Below are positions 12,401 through 26,394 of a stretch of DNA of 64,000 nt, piece after piece. The notes under the pieces were generated by a model, which was not told the DNA's origin, searched no databases, and worked only from the letters and a program-made list of their open reading frames with translations. The DNA is from Axinella damicornis (lineage: Eukaryota; Porifera; Demospongiae; Axinellida; Axinellidae), in assembly GCA_963931865.1 (NCBI GenBank), contig OZ007507.1:11275974-11339973 (forward strand), written 5' to 3'. Position numbers and translations under genes: made by a program. Position 1 is the first letter of the stretch, and each line of letters begins with the position of its first letter.

Positions 12401-12747
12401 TCACTCCGGAAATACTCCGAGTTTCATAATGCGACCAATACGGAAGTGGACAGGTTATCCATAGCTCCCTAATAAGGCCTGCACTCTGTCTCTAAAACAC
12501 GTCAGACTGGTAGTAACTGGATATCTGAGTGAAACATGTGATGGCATGTGACTGGCGACTCTCTAAACAATTCAATTACGGGGACACTCTTTTTCACAAT
12601 GTGAGCTATCTCAAGATGTCAAGATCATTGATATCCATTGTTACTTTTCCCTTTAAACACATGATCTCACAAATTACCTTCAGGATTTGTCAAGTTATCT
12701 TGGATGTGATGATTGGTTCCAAAAATAGACGTTTATCACAAAATCTG
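9453..12747. other. Gene-free region
   Basis: No supported coding gene. It holds a small direct repeat AGATAGCAGCGGCAGC (10684-10720) and a locally duplicated CTGACCAACAG. The open frames here lack splice signals or recognisable motifs. Confidence 0.4.
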
Positions 12748-13430
12748 TAGTAGAGCTACTTGTCAGCCACTTGTTAGCAACACCTACAGCCTACTTAGGA
12801 CACTTGTAAAGAGAGTAGCCAGGTCCTTGAGGAACTTGGGTCCAAAAATCGGTACCAGTTGCTTGAGCAACTGCAAAATCAGTGGCTATCCATTTAAACT
12901 CCTGCTTCGCCATGCTCTATGAATCTCATTGACTTAAGAGAAGAGTCTGGAGACATTGTGTGAAATGCTGGTTGTACTGGGTGGTCATCGTGACGACTGT
13001 AGTCTTGCTGTCTTCCAACTGAACCACTGAATGAGTGGATGTATGCAGATGAGAACGTGTTCTCAGGGTTTAGAAATTGAACTATTTCCCAAATTCTGTA
13101 GAGCTACTTGTCAGCCACTTGTTAGCAATTCCTACCACCCACTTATGACACTTGTAAGAGAGGAGCCAGATTCAAAACTAGTCTTGAGATCAAAAATCTG
13201 TACTCATTGGTTGAGCATCTGCAAAACTCAGTGACTATGCTACTGATTAGTCATGCTCTATGAATCTCATTGACTTTATCTAGGCAAGAGAAGAGTCTGG
13301 AGTCATTATGATAAATGCTGGTCGTACTGGGAGGTCTCTATAATGATCGTGATGACTGTGGTCTTGCTATCTTTCAGTGAACAAGTGGATAATTATATGC
13401 AACTGAGAACATGCATGTTGTACCCAACAT
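12748..13430. repeat. Tandem duplication of about 346 bp
   Basis: Two diverged copies. GTAGAGCTACTTGTCAGCC begins near 12751 and again near 13097, followed in both by CTCATTGACTT, AGAAGAGTCTGGAG and a GTCTTGCT block. No coding meaning is recognised. Confidence 0.8.
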
Positions 13431-16284
13431 ACAACTTACGGGGTTTTAGGATCTTGAACTAAGTAGCAATGGGTTGTACTTTGACATACTGCCTCGTATA
13501 AAGAATGAGCATAATAATAAGCTGTAATGGAACACATATAGCGCCTGTAACGGAACATACGTATATAACGCCTAGGCCTCTTCGAGGAGTGGTTTATATG
13601 CTAAGGGCAGAGTGTTTAAGCATCACCTTATATGGAATAATATGATATCATATCATGGTCTTATCTACTGCCATGATCACCACCGTATGCGTAGGGATGT
13701 AGGATGTCCAGGATATAATATCAGCAACACCACACACTCCTACATGCGTGCGTCAGAGGAACTCGGTCCGGAGCATCCCCTTACAGCACAATGGGTGCAC
13801 AAGGAAGACTTGGAATTGTGCTATCCACTTCAGTGCTCTCCAAGTCATATCAAACTCATCACACTTCATGCAAGGCTGGTCCTGGACACATGATCGTATC
13901 CATTGCCATGCTTTGATTGCACATTGATTCTCTGTGTTCAACACCAAAATATTGATCTGAATTGGTACCCTTGTGCTCAAAATTCCATCAATAAATTGAT
14001 GGAATTTTGTCAAATTCCCAGATGGCACCAAAATGTCCGCACATGAACTGCCGTAACCAATGCGAGGCTATGACCATGTACTTACGTAGCCACCCTCTGT
14101 ACAGCAACACCACACCAAAGGGTCCCATGCTGGGGAGCATTCTGTATTGAACCATTCAGTGTTGAAAACCAGGTAAGCCCCTCAAGAACCTCTTACATGC
14201 AGATATTTGATAGGACTGCACTGAACACTGACAAGTTTGAATGTCACTGATGACATCATGGTGATGTCACTATGGGATGCATGATGTCATCCTATAGCAC
14301 CACCAGTGAGTGGAAGTTGGTAATTACCTAACTTCCCCTCCAAACAACCCCACACTAACCTCAATATTGTAATAATGTCAGTGGATTTGTTTCACGTCAC
14401 CAAGCATAAAACAATCTATTGTGGTTGGACAGAGAGCTTGTGGGATGGCTGGAACTGTAGAGCAAATTAATGCGACATTTCCTCACAAACATGAATGATA
14501 TGATCAGCTACCAGCAAATTGCTAGTGGACAATAACTCACTTATCATTTCAAGCACAGTACTAAACATGTGCCAATAAAAGTATTGTACGTAGACTATCA
14601 CTGTCTCCCAATTCCTTTCTCCTCTTCCTCCCTCACTTACTTCAGCAGCTGAACTCTTTGTAAACTTGCCGCTACCTTCAATACAGCGAACTAAACCTTT
14701 GCCGACAAAGTATGCGCATATATACAACAAAGTTTAAACACCAAATTTACTACTGTAGTAAGAAAGTGAGTACTCGCTCAAAATATCGCAAACAAACTAC
14801 AACTCGTTGCCTTTGACGACAGTACAAACTGGGAGCTATATAACAATGGAGTTCGAAAGTCGTGTTGATAGCATTTGCAAGATAGTGTAATAGGAAAGAC
14901 AAAAAAGGCTTTCCGATAAGTGGCCAGACTCTAACAATGGCCTGTTTTCTTACGAGGGTCTGACCTTTACTCTACAGCATATGCGGATCCATAAGTTGAT
15001 GGTGAGTGTACACACACAGTTCTGTCACTAACATCAAAGTGAGACGAAAATTGCATACGTATTCCTTGAACTCAGTCCTGTGTGGTCTCCGATTTTGAGA
15101 CGCTCAGGTGCGATAGGCTTTGTAGGTTAATTGTATGATACTCTATGCAGGACATCCTCCAAGACAGCACCTCCGGCAGTCAAGCAGAGACTCAGAAGCG
15201 TGCTCCCACCCCGAAGGTGATCATCACCCATATCCCCGGATGTGTTTTATTGACTACCTGAGCTTGAGGGTACAGGGTACAGTGCGAGCTTGAGTTTATT
15301 CCCAACAGCTACACAAACTCGGAATTTTCAAAGAGAGGAGACCATTGTAATTACCCCTGTACCTGTCTTGAACTTGAAGGAGATATCAGACAACCTTTTC
15401 TCAGCCTGTCCTCTTCCCTTCTACAAACTGATCATCGAAACTCTAGGAGAGCATGGGTTTGTGACAGAACACAAGAAGGCAGTGAAATCACCTTGTAAAC
15501 TCAAAGTGTAATGTGCTTGTAGAGTACCAATGTACTTGAAACCCAAAATACAGAGAAACGTTTCAATAAAATAGGAGTAGTTATATTGCAATCAAAGGCT
15601 AGATGTCTGTTGGAGGACATGGAGTCAATTCAAAGGCTAAGGGTCAATGAATTACTACCTCACATTCTTACTGGTCTCATGACAATATTGACATTGTGTT
15701 GGCAATTTCACTTTCACTTACTACATATTAATAGTTATCATGGAGACTTTACAGACATTTTAGGACAGAACCATAGTTGTCTTCAAGCATTAGGTTTCTG
15801 GGTCTTGTTTAGTTTCACTAGTCAAAAATATCTGCAATAGGTTTCTGTTGCTATGGCAATGGCAACACCTATCCATTGGTCAACATGCAGACAGGTTAAA
15901 TTCCTCAGATCAGATGTGATGTTTGAGTTGTGGGTACTGAGGCAAAGAAACCTTTCAACTGGTCAGCTGTTCTTGTTCCTAAACAGCCATGTGGCTAGCT
16001 GGCACTGTTCACGGCAGGCCACAGCTTACATTAACAGCTTTGTGCATACACTCATCTCTGTTGCCTAGGTTTCACATTATCATCCTCAAAAGGGAAAATG
16101 AGAAGGCAGGTGTCTCCTAAACTTGCATGGCAGGTTTGTGGTGAAAAACAAGCCATAACAAGCCTGAAGAGCTTGATGCCCATATGGGCATCACATAAGA
16201 AAGGATTATGGAAGAAAGATATTTTGGGAGTATATTGCATCAAAGGTGCTGACATGGCAAAATATCAAGAAGAGCCAGCACAAA
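13431..16284. other. Mostly gene-free; one weak exon pair at 14.9-15.3 kb
   Basis: On the plus strand a frame ending in the donor TTGATG|GTGAGT (15001) and an acceptor CTCTATGCAG|GACATC (15151) are in compatible phase and give about 35 plus 36 plausible residues. Two in-frame stops occur shortly after the only nearby good ATG (14846). I recognise no family, so this is at best an unidentified or decayed gene. Confidence 0.3.
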
Positions 16285-16510
16285 TGACCATAGTCGCTCG
16301 TTGTTAGGCGCATGCACCTCTATGTACCTCCACAGGAAGAAAGTATGTGCAGATGTGCTTAATTTCGAATCACATTCCTCGTACTATAGCTTTTCCACTC
16401 CGTAGGATTTAGTTTTTGGAAGAAGACTTCATTGTACTAATAACGCATAACTGAGACGAAAGTCAAACCTGCGTCTAACAGCGGACATGTGCCTATAGGT
16501 GAGTTGCGCC
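16285..16510. repeat. Dispersed repeat, copy 1 (GTTATTAGGCGC family)
   Basis: It shares GTTAGGCGCATG, CTCCACAGGAAG, TTCCACTCCGTA and GTGAGTTGCGCC blocks with 21842-22130, in the same order and orientation. It is more decayed at its ends than that copy. Confidence 0.6.
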
Positions 16511-18059
16511 AAGTGAGTAGTCCTACACCAGCTCTGGGGTATTAAGGCCAGCCAGAAATTATTTTGTGTACATTTTGTCTGAAACATATTGTACTGCAAC
16601 TCTGATGTGAATGAATAAAACTGCACTTTTGTACAATTGTTCAATGTGTTGGACTTTTAGCTCACAATTGCTAATTGAATTAGTCACGTGCCAAAGCACG
16701 TGCTCTTAGACATGCCCACTGAAGATGGACTGTCCAGACAGCTGTTGAGAGAACTGGACAGTGCAGCAGGATAGCAGGCAGGACAGCTATAGCCTCAAAA
16801 GAATGCTTACTCAGGATACTCAAGTTCTACCGAGTAGGGTTTTTCAATTCCACGAGTAAACAGAGATACAGCGAAAAATTCGTTTTTGTGTGTATTCTGT
16901 GCCGATACAATGCCGTCCTTAACACAAACTACACGGATAATCGACATCCTACTCGGTGAAATACAATAAATCATCAAGACACTTCATTTCATACCGAAAG
17001 CAGTGCCCAAGCTAGCCGCTGCGCTCCTCCAGAATCGTCGCCACATAGGTCCTTAACCCGCGGCCATGATTGACTGATGTACTGCCGTTTGAACTCAACG
17101 CAGGAGCGACGGCACGGATTCACACAAGGAACTACCAAAGGTGATGACTACAACTAGCACAAAGCGAAGCTACAGCTATCGCTGAGAGAGACAAACTAGC
17201 AGACTTTACTTCGCTCAGTATTAAACACCGCCATTAGCTTTCTCCGTGCACTATTACGTAATTCCGTGTACTTTCCGTATAACGTTAATCGAATAATCCA
17301 GGCGCGCGCCTGGCCTTAGTGCCGCAGAGAGTATAGTATATCTGGTGGAATATACGCAATGCATGGTGCAATACGGTATGTGTCTTTAATTAAAAGGATG
17401 CACATTTTCAGAACCATCCCCGTCACGGTTCTGCAGTAATATTCAGCAAGACCTCAAGGTTCGCCCTCAGTCTTCTTAACCCCTCACAGGTATGGTCTAA
17501 GTACGTAGGTGTTTTATAAATGATTGGATATTTACATCCTCCACAAGTATGGCAGGATTCAACAATTACATCCTATGGGAATTAGAAAGACTGTAGTCTT
17601 GAGGAATATTAATGTGGGTACAAGGAACCAATGAACTGCAGGACCCGGTCCCGGACCTTTGATGGAATGCTTTGAATTTTAGCTTCTGTACGCTGGGAAT
17701 TAAACAGGATGGTTTGATGTTACAGCACAGAAATATTGTCATTGTGTCTGCTGGTTCTTGTCTCAACTCCTCACCAACCAGTCATGGTGTTTGCCATCAT
17801 GGGGTCATATAATCTCACAAGAAACTTATATGGTGGGTTTAATATAATTATTAGGTGTTAAGTGCTTTCTTCTTCTTTAAGGTTAATCAATTGATTAATT
17901 AACTGTTTACGTACTTCCTACCTAAAAAGGAGAAAACATGGTACAAAATATTACTGCCTAGTATTAATTTATGTCTCGCGCATGCCACATACATACACGT
18001 CACCTAACCACACGCTTACAAGCATGATCACAATCAAGAGTTCGAGAGTGTGGAGCTGT

Positions 18060-18250
18060 GAAAAGATGTCGATTACTCTCACTATTCGACTCCTCATGTA
18101 GCTGCTCTAGCTCTGCAAGCTCTGAAGGCCTGCCTCTGGCAATGCGAGACTGTTGTGAAGTTGTGATATAAACAGATGTTGACTGCGCTCACTGTTTGAC
18201 TCCTTTTGTACATGTAGCTGCTCGAGCTCCACAAGCCCTGGAGGCACCGC
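18060..18250. repeat. Imperfect tandem duplication of about 110 bp
   Basis: Two diverged copies share AGATGT, CTCACT, GACTCCT, TGTAGCTGCTC and AAGC-CTGGAGG blocks. I recognise no function. Confidence 0.5.
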
Positions 18251-18616
18251 GTTGGTCCACTGATCAGAGTCTCAAGGTTGTAAATCTCGCACCATCGAGT
18301 CCTTGCTGCAAATACAACTAAATTGGCCGGCAGGGAACATGCAACATCCATAAGTATTATCAACATTCCTGAGCACGACAGGTTCCAGTACGTACATACA
18401 TATGTACATACGCATATGATGAAATACTCTCCCGTTCAGTGCTTCATGGTACAACGCTCGGCAATAAATACCTATGGGTTACTAGTGAGATCATCCATGT
18501 CAACACAAATGTCAGCAGGTATAGAGTTAAGCAGTTTCTTACAGTAGACAAAGTATGCAAAGTAATGAGATTCACGGTGTAATTCGCTTAGTGTCATCAT
18601 CAGCAGCTACCTGTTT

Positions 18617-18865
18617 ACAACAGAAAGAGGCCAGACAATTGGGCAGTCAGCAACCGCCTGGCTGCATCCAAGCACTTAAGGTAGGTAGCAGCTACATGTA
18701 CCTGCTTACAACAGAGGAGGCCAGACAATTGGGCAGTCAGCAACCGCCTGGCTGCATCCAAGCACTTAAGGTAGGTAGCAGCTACATGTACCTGCTTACA
18801 ACAGAGGAGGCCAGACAATTGGGCAGACAGAAAACACGTAGCTGCATCCAAGCACTTAAGGTGTA
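18617..18865. repeat. 90-bp tandem repeat, nearly three copies
   Basis: The unit begins with AGAGGAGGCCAGACAATTGG and ends with CTACATGTACCTGCTTACAA. Copies are almost identical, so the expansion is recent. 90 is divisible by three, so open frames run through it on both strands, but nothing supports translation. Confidence 0.9.
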
Positions 18866-20453
18866 AAGGCTATCCGATTTCAACCAGCAGGAGAATAAGC
18901 TTACCAGTGTCTGTGGTTGCTTTGTAGCATGACTCCAGGAAAGAAGGAATGACAATCGAGGAAACCATGATCTCCGTATGCAAATACACAGGTGTGTACT
19001 AGCATTCCCCGCTAATAGGACTTAAAAAAACTTCCAAAAATGTAATGGTTGAGGAACGGATCCAGAGGGGGTTGCAGAAAACAGGAATTTGACGGTAATT
19101 TGAGTGCTAGTTTCCATATTTGGAGAGGCAACATTTCTTCCAGAACATAATAACATGCCACAAGGGAGTAGTGCATACCTATTGCTAACAAACAAAGAGA
19201 GATACGAGTACAGTTGTAGAGCCAGAGGAGTAGCAGAAGCTTGAAAGCAAGAATTTGCATGTAATTATAGGTTCACGGGAGATCTGTCACGGGAGATCTG
19301 TCACAGGATCACAGCTACAGTAAGAGCCACCTACCAAGTGTTTAAACTCATGCCACGGCTATAGCACACCAAACACATCTTACTGATCACTTCCTTAGAG
19401 ACTACTTATACACTACGTAACACATTCCACTGATCCTTATCATAATGGTTAACCTACATGTTGCCAAGACAAGACAGTGTAGTAAATACATCAGGTAAAT
19501 TGGGTGCTAATTGCATTATTGCATAATGCAACACATAATGTGTAGTAGGTGTACCGTCCTTTTTTTTTTTCAAGACAAACTTGCAGTTCACAATCATTAC
19601 ATGCTCACAACCAAAAGCAGTGCCATGGAAACAACTTTGTACCACAGCTGGCACTCTCCGTACAAACTCCATCCTGATTGGAATGGTGCCAGTGCTGCCC
19701 TGCAGAGTCGAAGCCTGCTTTTTCACACCGATATAGAAACAGCTGGTTAGCATTTCAGTTGAGATCCTTGCACACATTAACTGTGCTTACATGTATATAG
19801 TATCTGTTGAACCTAATTCTTCTCAATTTGCACTCATTTCGATGAGCAAGCCAAGTCTGTTGGTAGTTTTGAACATGTGTACATTCTCTGCGGCTACCTA
19901 AGACCTTACAGAAGAACCTTCTGCTTTGAATGCTGCCACCATGCAAATCATAAACAAGCAGAAGATATATGCAGGCTACTGTACTGCGCTGCTGTCATGA
20001 TGGATATATATGCAATCAGAATTCAACCCCAGGGAATTAAAGTGCCTAAATTGTTATTATTGAGCAACTAAAGTGTCACAGCCTATTGTGTTTTGCTTTA
20101 AATATTGCAGTCCTTTTGCACTTGTATTTGCAGGGCAGCTTCATTGCAAACTGAAGGCAGCTTCAAACTGCAAGTCTTCTTCCAAGAATCTGCTAAGGAG
20201 TGTGTGACAAGTAAAGCTGTACAGAATGGAGTAGAGTAGTGTCGAGCAGGTATACAGAGAGGAACTAAGCAGTCATGTGATAAGCAATTGACCCTTTCAC
20301 TTGCAAGTAGTCTCAAGCATAGCCGTTAACACCTCTCAATTTAGCCCACGCATTGTACTGACTTAGACAGCCATTGCCAAAAAATCTACTAGTTTACTTG
20401 CTTAATCAATAAACTATCAGATGTCCTTGAAAATGTATTTTTGTATGCAATAC

Positions 20454-20757
20454 TAGTCTCGTGTCCAGCCGGAAGCACCTTCAGAATTCCACAATTGGCA
20501 GTTTTCTTGATACTTGTTACACACCTTTACGGAGGAATTTAAATGTGCCAATAGAAATGATCGTCAATTTTGAGGCGGTGCTTCCGCTGGGCAAGAGAAT
20601 ACAGCTGCAAATATGGCACCCTAGCGACTGTTGCTAGATGCAAGTCACGTATAAATGCCCTGATTACATTCCACACTATGCCGCTATATGCCAAGAAAAC
20701 TGCCAATTGTTACCCGAGGGAATTTCCGCAGGTGTTTCCAGCTGGGCACAAGACTAA
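20454..20757. mobile_element. Inverted-repeat element, TAGTCTCG family, about 304 bp
   Basis: The left end TAGTCTCGTGTCCAGCCGG and right end CCAGCTGGGCACAAGACTA are inverted. Inner arms (CAATTGGCAGTTTTCTTG and CAAGAAAACTGCCAATTG) match perfectly. The candidate target duplication is degraded. Confidence 0.65.
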
Positions 20758-20814
20758 GTAAATACATACTTTCAACAGAAAACAGTGAAGGGACAAATCC
20801 GCCCCTAGCTTTGC

Positions 20815-20935
20815 TAGTCTCAGTCCCAGACCCAACCAACCCCAGCACGGATCACTTTTAATATCGTGCGCGTATTTCCGCGCGTCATACTGGAAGCAAT
20901 ACACGCGGTGGATAAACGGACTGGGAACGAGACTA
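20815..20935. mobile_element. Inverted-repeat element, TAGTCTCAG family, 121 bp
   Basis: The ends TAGTCTCAGTCCCAG and CTGGGAACGAGACTA are inverted. Flanks tagctttgc (20806-20814) and aagctttgc (20936-20944) match at 8 of 9 positions. A related element sits at about 43160-43266. Confidence 0.75.
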
Positions 20936-20937
20936 AA

Positions 20938-21023
20938 GCTTTGCCTGTCCGATACTCAGCACTCATGTTCATCCCATATTGCTTTGCCTGTCCGATACTC
21001 AGCACTCATGTTCATCCCATATT
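20938..21023. repeat. 43-bp direct duplication
   Basis: Two exact copies of GCTTTGCCTGTCCGATACTC and the following 23 bp, immediately to the right of the inverted-repeat element at 20815-20935. Confidence 0.95.
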
Positions 21024-21485
21024 CCACTCACAGTCCTGCTATTACCACAGCATGAGTGCCGGCATAAGAAAGTTTACTACGTATATGCTTAATTGGCTTG
21101 TAGTATAAGTACCTTATGCACTAGACCAACACACCAGCAAGGATATATGCCCGTGTATTACTATTAGCTGTTTTCTGAAGCCTTAGAATAGAAGTGCCTG
21201 CGGTGCAGAAATAATATCCTTCAGTACAGTGGTACTCTCAGCCAGTGGGGTGACTGCCACAGGAATGCTTCTGAAATAATCTTATTCATTGGCAAAGATT
21301 TATAAGTAGCTCTAATGTGTGTAAGCGGTACGTACTGCATGCATGGAATCCCAAGGAATAACTTGAATTAGTCAATTCATAGCTCAATAACATCATGGTG
21401 AACTATGGGTGTGTGGATCAATTGGGGAATCTGTTTTTAGACTCCGGGAACCACTTTGGCACAGATCCGTGTTCAGCTCTCATAT

Positions 21486-21801
21486 TAGTCTCGTACCCAG
21501 CCGGAAACCTACGGAATATCTGTCTGGTGACTTTCAGCAACTTTCTCGGTCTTCATTAAATATTCATAGCTCAGCTAACCGCCTGAAACTGGACAGAACC
21601 GAAAGTCCTACGCGTGAAATACTATACATAATTTCATACAACTTCTCGCTACTAACAAAGTGATAATTGAATCCTCAACGATTTCATTGGCAGTCTGAAA
21701 TTCCTGCCTAAAAGGTGTGACTTCTTAACAAAGACTGAAGTTTCTGTGCAAAGTCTCCAGACCCACTTTCCGGCGAGGGGTGGGGTCTGGGCACGAGACT
21801 A
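21486..21801. mobile_element. Inverted-repeat element, TAGTCTCG family, 316 bp
   Basis: The ends TAGTCTCGTACCCAGCCGG and GGTCTGGGCACGAGACTA are inverted. Flanking 9-mers are ctctcatat (21477-21485) and ctcccatat (21802-21810), 8 of 9 identical. No open frame of note inside. Confidence 0.75.
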
Positions 21802-21841
21802 CTCCCATATGTACTTGCATATCATTTTCATGTACACACAT

Positions 21842-22130
21842 ACCGTAAGTCGCGTGTTATTAGGCACATGTGCCTATAACTCCACAGGAAGGAAATATGC
21901 GCCTATAAGCGAGATGTGCCTAATAACGAATATAATAATAATGACATTCCTCGAATAGGAAGTGTGCTTCAATTCGAATTATAGCTGTTTTCCACTCCGT
22001 ATGATCGAAAATGGCAGTTTCTGAAAGAAGACTGCAGCGCTTAACAGCAAGTACCTGGGACGAGAGTTGAACCAGCGCCTAACAGCAAATATTCGCCTAT
22101 AAGTGAGCTGCGCCTAATAACGGTACACAC
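21842..22130. mobile_element. Inverted-repeat element, TACCGT...ACGGTA, about 289 bp
   Basis: The left end TACCGTAAGTCGCGTGTTATTAG and the reverse complement of the right end (TACCGTTATTAGGCGCAGC) share TACCGT and GTTATTAGGC blocks. Several internal GCGCCTA or CGCCTATAAG repeats occur. It is a MITE-like element distinct from the TAGCC family. Confidence 0.55.
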
Positions 22131-24252
22131 CTCAATATGATTACACAGCAACATGATTGCACATGGCAATGTGATGACACTCCTGGTAGGAGAAAATTGG
22201 TCTACATACTGTAAAATAATTCAGGAAAGGCATACGTACTAAGATTCTAAACAATGCCATCCTGATCGCCGTCGTGCACTAATGGTTTCAATAATAATTG
22301 TGTAGAAACTCACCTTGATAGTGCATGGAGTTGTGAGCATTATTGCCTTCATTTTGATCGCTATTGATCACTTCGACAGTCAGTGCCAGTACTTGACGTC
22401 ACATTCGTGTGAGCAAGCCATCAGTACGCGTTAAAATTGATGCCGATATTCGGAACACTTCCGACATGCCTTTGCTGCTCAGTTTCAGAAGTTGTAGTTG
22501 GGGAGTTCGAAATGTAGGCGTGCCATTCAGGCTTCTAGTTGGAGTACCAGGAGTGCCTGGTAGCTAGCACTTCCATCCCACACGGCTGCTCCTTCAAGAG
22601 GCCCTACAGTCTAGGGTTGACGGCATAAAATTATATGGAATCTACTCCACTAGAGTTTTCGAACGATTTCCATTTGATAGAGTTATTCGTAAAGACTACT
22701 GAACACAGAAACCTTAATATCTACGTATGCACATATGTCACATGACGGCCGTGTCCAACCTCTTCTCGGAAGGTTTCTTCCAAAATTGAAAGGCTTCTTC
22801 TGAGAATTATATGGTTTCTTCCGAAGATGCAGAAGGCTTCTTGCGAAGAGCGCTGTCTTGTACGTATGTACCAAAAAACAGTGCAGCTTTGCTATATACT
22901 CAAAAGGCATATGGAAGCTAAGATATAACAGTTGCAAATAATTCTCTGCCTTTAAGAAGAATTGACCATTTCAGGTCTGCATCCGGCATGGGTACCAGTT
23001 GCAAGTGTCCAAAATACACAGCGTCAGCCACACCTGGCAATGTTACTTGATATGACTCTAAGTTAACATTTCCAAGGGCTAACTCAAAGGCCCTGCGGCC
23101 ACCCACCTTTCCTCATTCCTCCATTATCAAGCCTCTCCACTCCCCCAGTCTACCTCACCCCAACGGCACACACAAACATGCAGTGAATCTCATTAGGCTC
23201 AGAAGGGCTAGGTCCTGCCACCAGGCAGTTGTTATCTCATGCCTGTCAACAGAATTCCAACCCCAAAACCTCCTACCTAACCCACTTCAGTTGTGGCAGC
23301 ACGTACACATGCATGAGGGCAGTGCTCTACTGTCTGTTACCATGACAACTCACTTTATTGACACACACATTACTGTACCATAAAACTAAACCTCAAAACC
23401 TATTTGAATTGAGAGAGCAGCAACGATGGGTAACAGCATGCCAGCTCTCCTCATCCAGTGCCCAAGTCTATTACTGCAGTAGCATATTGCTTGTTGCCAT
23501 ATTTTATCCAGTGACTCGTCTGCTGTAACTGACTCTGTTTCCTCTTGGCAAGACAAGATACGGGAAGTGAATGGTTGACGGCAGTGAAGGCCATTGCTGG
23601 ACCAAAACCTAATTATTGCTCCCCATACAAGGCTTATCTGAATATAAGATAGCATCATGCCGACACAATTGGCAGCCATTGCCAAACATGGTTCCTTGGT
23701 TGATTTTCAGGGACAGAAACAAAAGCTAAGATCTTGGTTCACACATTCCACTCACAGCTTGCCAATTTCTAACTTGTAATTCCATTGCATGGTTGAATTC
23801 CACCACAGTAAGGTTTTGTCATGTTTGCATGGCTTACCTATGACTCTGCTAACTCTCAGACTGGAGATATCTAATTTGCCCAGCTGTACTGTCCTTGGTA
23901 ACAACCAAGATCTCTTCGAAAAACATCACTGACGCTTAATTCTTCAGTCATCATCCTATAGCTGAGGGACGACTAAAGAAATGAGATCCGTGTTTGGCTA
24001 TTAATATTACCTTCAATCATGAGGTGGTGTAGGCCACAAAGTGGGAAGCAGGTAGTGTACAGATCCTCCTCAATGAATAGTATACTCTGCATAATTAGTA
24101 TACTTTGCATATACTAACTCAATGAATAGTATACTATGCATATACTAACTCAAGAAATAGTATACTCAAAATATACTGAGTTTGGCAAATCTTTACCATC
24201 TGCTCACTGAGAAGGTACATCCACTAATTCCTTCATGCTTGCAGGGTTTGCA

Positions 24253-24283
<31 letters not shown>

Positions 24284-26250
24284 GAGAAGGGGGCATTTGA
24301 ACCCTCTTTGAGTCTTTGCTGCCTCCCCTTGAAAGATACCCAAGACTCTATATGTATGCAAGGCAGCTCATGTCTCCCCCCTTCGCCATGCTATGATTTT
24401 GTCCCCCCCCCCCCCCCTTGAATGAAACAGAACACTGGAGTATTGCCCAGCGGGCGCTAAGTGCTGCCCACTTCACCATTTCCTCATGGAAGGTGCTGCA
24501 CATCATGTGTTTCTGCTGAAAACCCAATTAGTGGGAGCCAGCTCAGTAAACATGAAACCTGACACTCACTAGCACAAGGACAAAGTGACTGGACCAGTGG
24601 AGCCGTGCACAGAGGTTGATCTTCACTACCGGCTCACAGCACAGTTGGATGGGCAAAGGGGCTTCCAGCTAATGGATGGACTGTTTTTGAAAAAGTGGTT
24701 CAAGAGCTCCAGTTGAATGAAGCATAAAATCCTTCCACAATAATTGAGACATCTGGGTTGCCTTGGCATATGGTCGCCATGGTAACCAAAGCAATGATCA
24801 CTTAACGAAGGTTGACAAAATTCTGTGGAGCAAAAGCATCGTTCTGGGATAGCATTGCTGCAATTTGGCAGATGTATACATAAGAAAGACTCAGATATTG
24901 GGGTCCTCACAGTGAAGAATCTCATACATACAACAATCAACATTTCTCAGAGAGACTCATTGCTTAAACTCTTACCCACACCATTTGAATTCATTACACT
25001 ATAACCAACCCCAAAACCCGTAACCATTAATTGATTATTGCTGGATGTCAGACGTTGGGATAAAGCTAAAACGCTCTTTATGGCAGCATACAAAGTCCAC
25101 CCCGACAGGGAACGATGAGTCTCTGCTATGCTGGGCTACATTCCTTATAGAAAACTGTCCCTCAAACCATAACTGCGTTAAGCTTCAACACTCCATTGGG
25201 TATAGATCACCCGCCTGTCCGATAACTGACCTATTCACATGGAAACTTTTGCAATACCTAATGGAGCATTGCACCCAATTTCACCTTTCACTGCTGCTGC
25301 TAGGTATCAATGTCACTGGAAATGCTAATAATTCCATTGCTGGAGCCTCACTGGTACTACTGCAGGCTGCACACCTGTCTAGAGCCATTAATCCCGGATG
25401 TGTCAACTATTTCATTCAATTATCAAGTCAGTGGAATTAATGAACAAAAGAATTGACTTACTGTGGTCATCCACACCACCTGCTGGTAACATTACTTGCA
25501 TGGGACATAAAACCACAACCTCAGCCCTTTACTGTTATGTCAGGATGTATGTGCATGTGGGTATGTATTTCTAGTAAACTCTAGTAATCTCTAGTAATCT
25601 CTAGTATTATATAGTAATCTCCAGCATTCTCTAGTAGTCTGTGTGATCAGTTAACAAAAGAGCTGCACAATTGAAACAAAGTAGGGCAATAGAGGGCAAG
25701 CACAGCCAGTTGAATTTGACACAAGTGCGAACACTGTCACGATCAGCATCCTTGGGCGTCATCTCTGAAAAGCCTTCCACATGGAACAGCAAGGGGGAAG
25801 GAAACGGTCACACACCGACTGGGTCAGATATTAAGACTCAGTACATAGCAGAGGGAGAGAAGAGGGCTACAGTTCACTACGCAGACAACGAAACTTCTAA
25901 ACTACTAAGAAAATGCAAATTACGCTGCGTACATTCAGTGACTGGTAAAATGTCATCAGCTGGTTCAGTGGCTGGTTGAGTTCGCTACATTCAAACAGGA
26001 ACTAAGGAACATAATTGTGAAAGAAGCTCCTAATTGAAACCACCTACTTCATACATGTGCAGGAAGGGAGGGGGGATACCATACACACTGGTAGACAATG
26101 GGCAGTGAATGTGTGTGTGTGTGGACTCGTGAGCACACAGAACCAGACCAGAACTGAAATACTGTCATGTGGGGTTTCAGTGTCTCCTGGGCACACATCT
26201 AATATGTTAGCTACATCATGTGACCTTTTTGAAGGCGGTATTCATAGCCA
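22131..26250. other. Gene-free, repeat-bearing region
   Basis: No supported gene. It contains dispersed repeat fragments with AAATTGAAAGGCTTCTTCTGAG (about 22435-22860, related to 30085-30250). An ATAGTATACT-rich tandem patch lies at 24068-24180, a 30-G run at 24253-24282, and short CTCTAGTAAT repeats at 25570-25640. Confidence 0.45.
24253..24282. repeat. Poly-G run
   Basis: Thirty consecutive G on the plus strand. A shorter C run (about 15) follows at 24404-24418. Run length may be unreliable in sequencing. Confidence 0.9.
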
Positions 26251-26368
26251 AGATACACATTGGGATTACAGTATGGACAACTGTTCGGGGTTGCCATCAA
26301 GTGTCTTGAGATACACATTGGGATTACAGTACGGACAACTGTCCGGGGTTGCCATCAAGTGTCTTGAG
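26251..26368. repeat. 58-bp direct repeat
   Basis: Two near-identical copies beginning AGATACACATTGGGATTACA and ending CATCAAGTGTCTTG, in front of the telomere-like motif at 26395. Confidence 0.9.
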
Positions 26369-26394
26369 ATGTCCTACTGATCCTTTCATTCCCT

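Noticed and set aside
14846..15511. Possible small plus-strand gene
   Set aside because: Good donor at 15002 and acceptor at 15150, but two in-frame stops after the ATG and no family match; kept only as a note.
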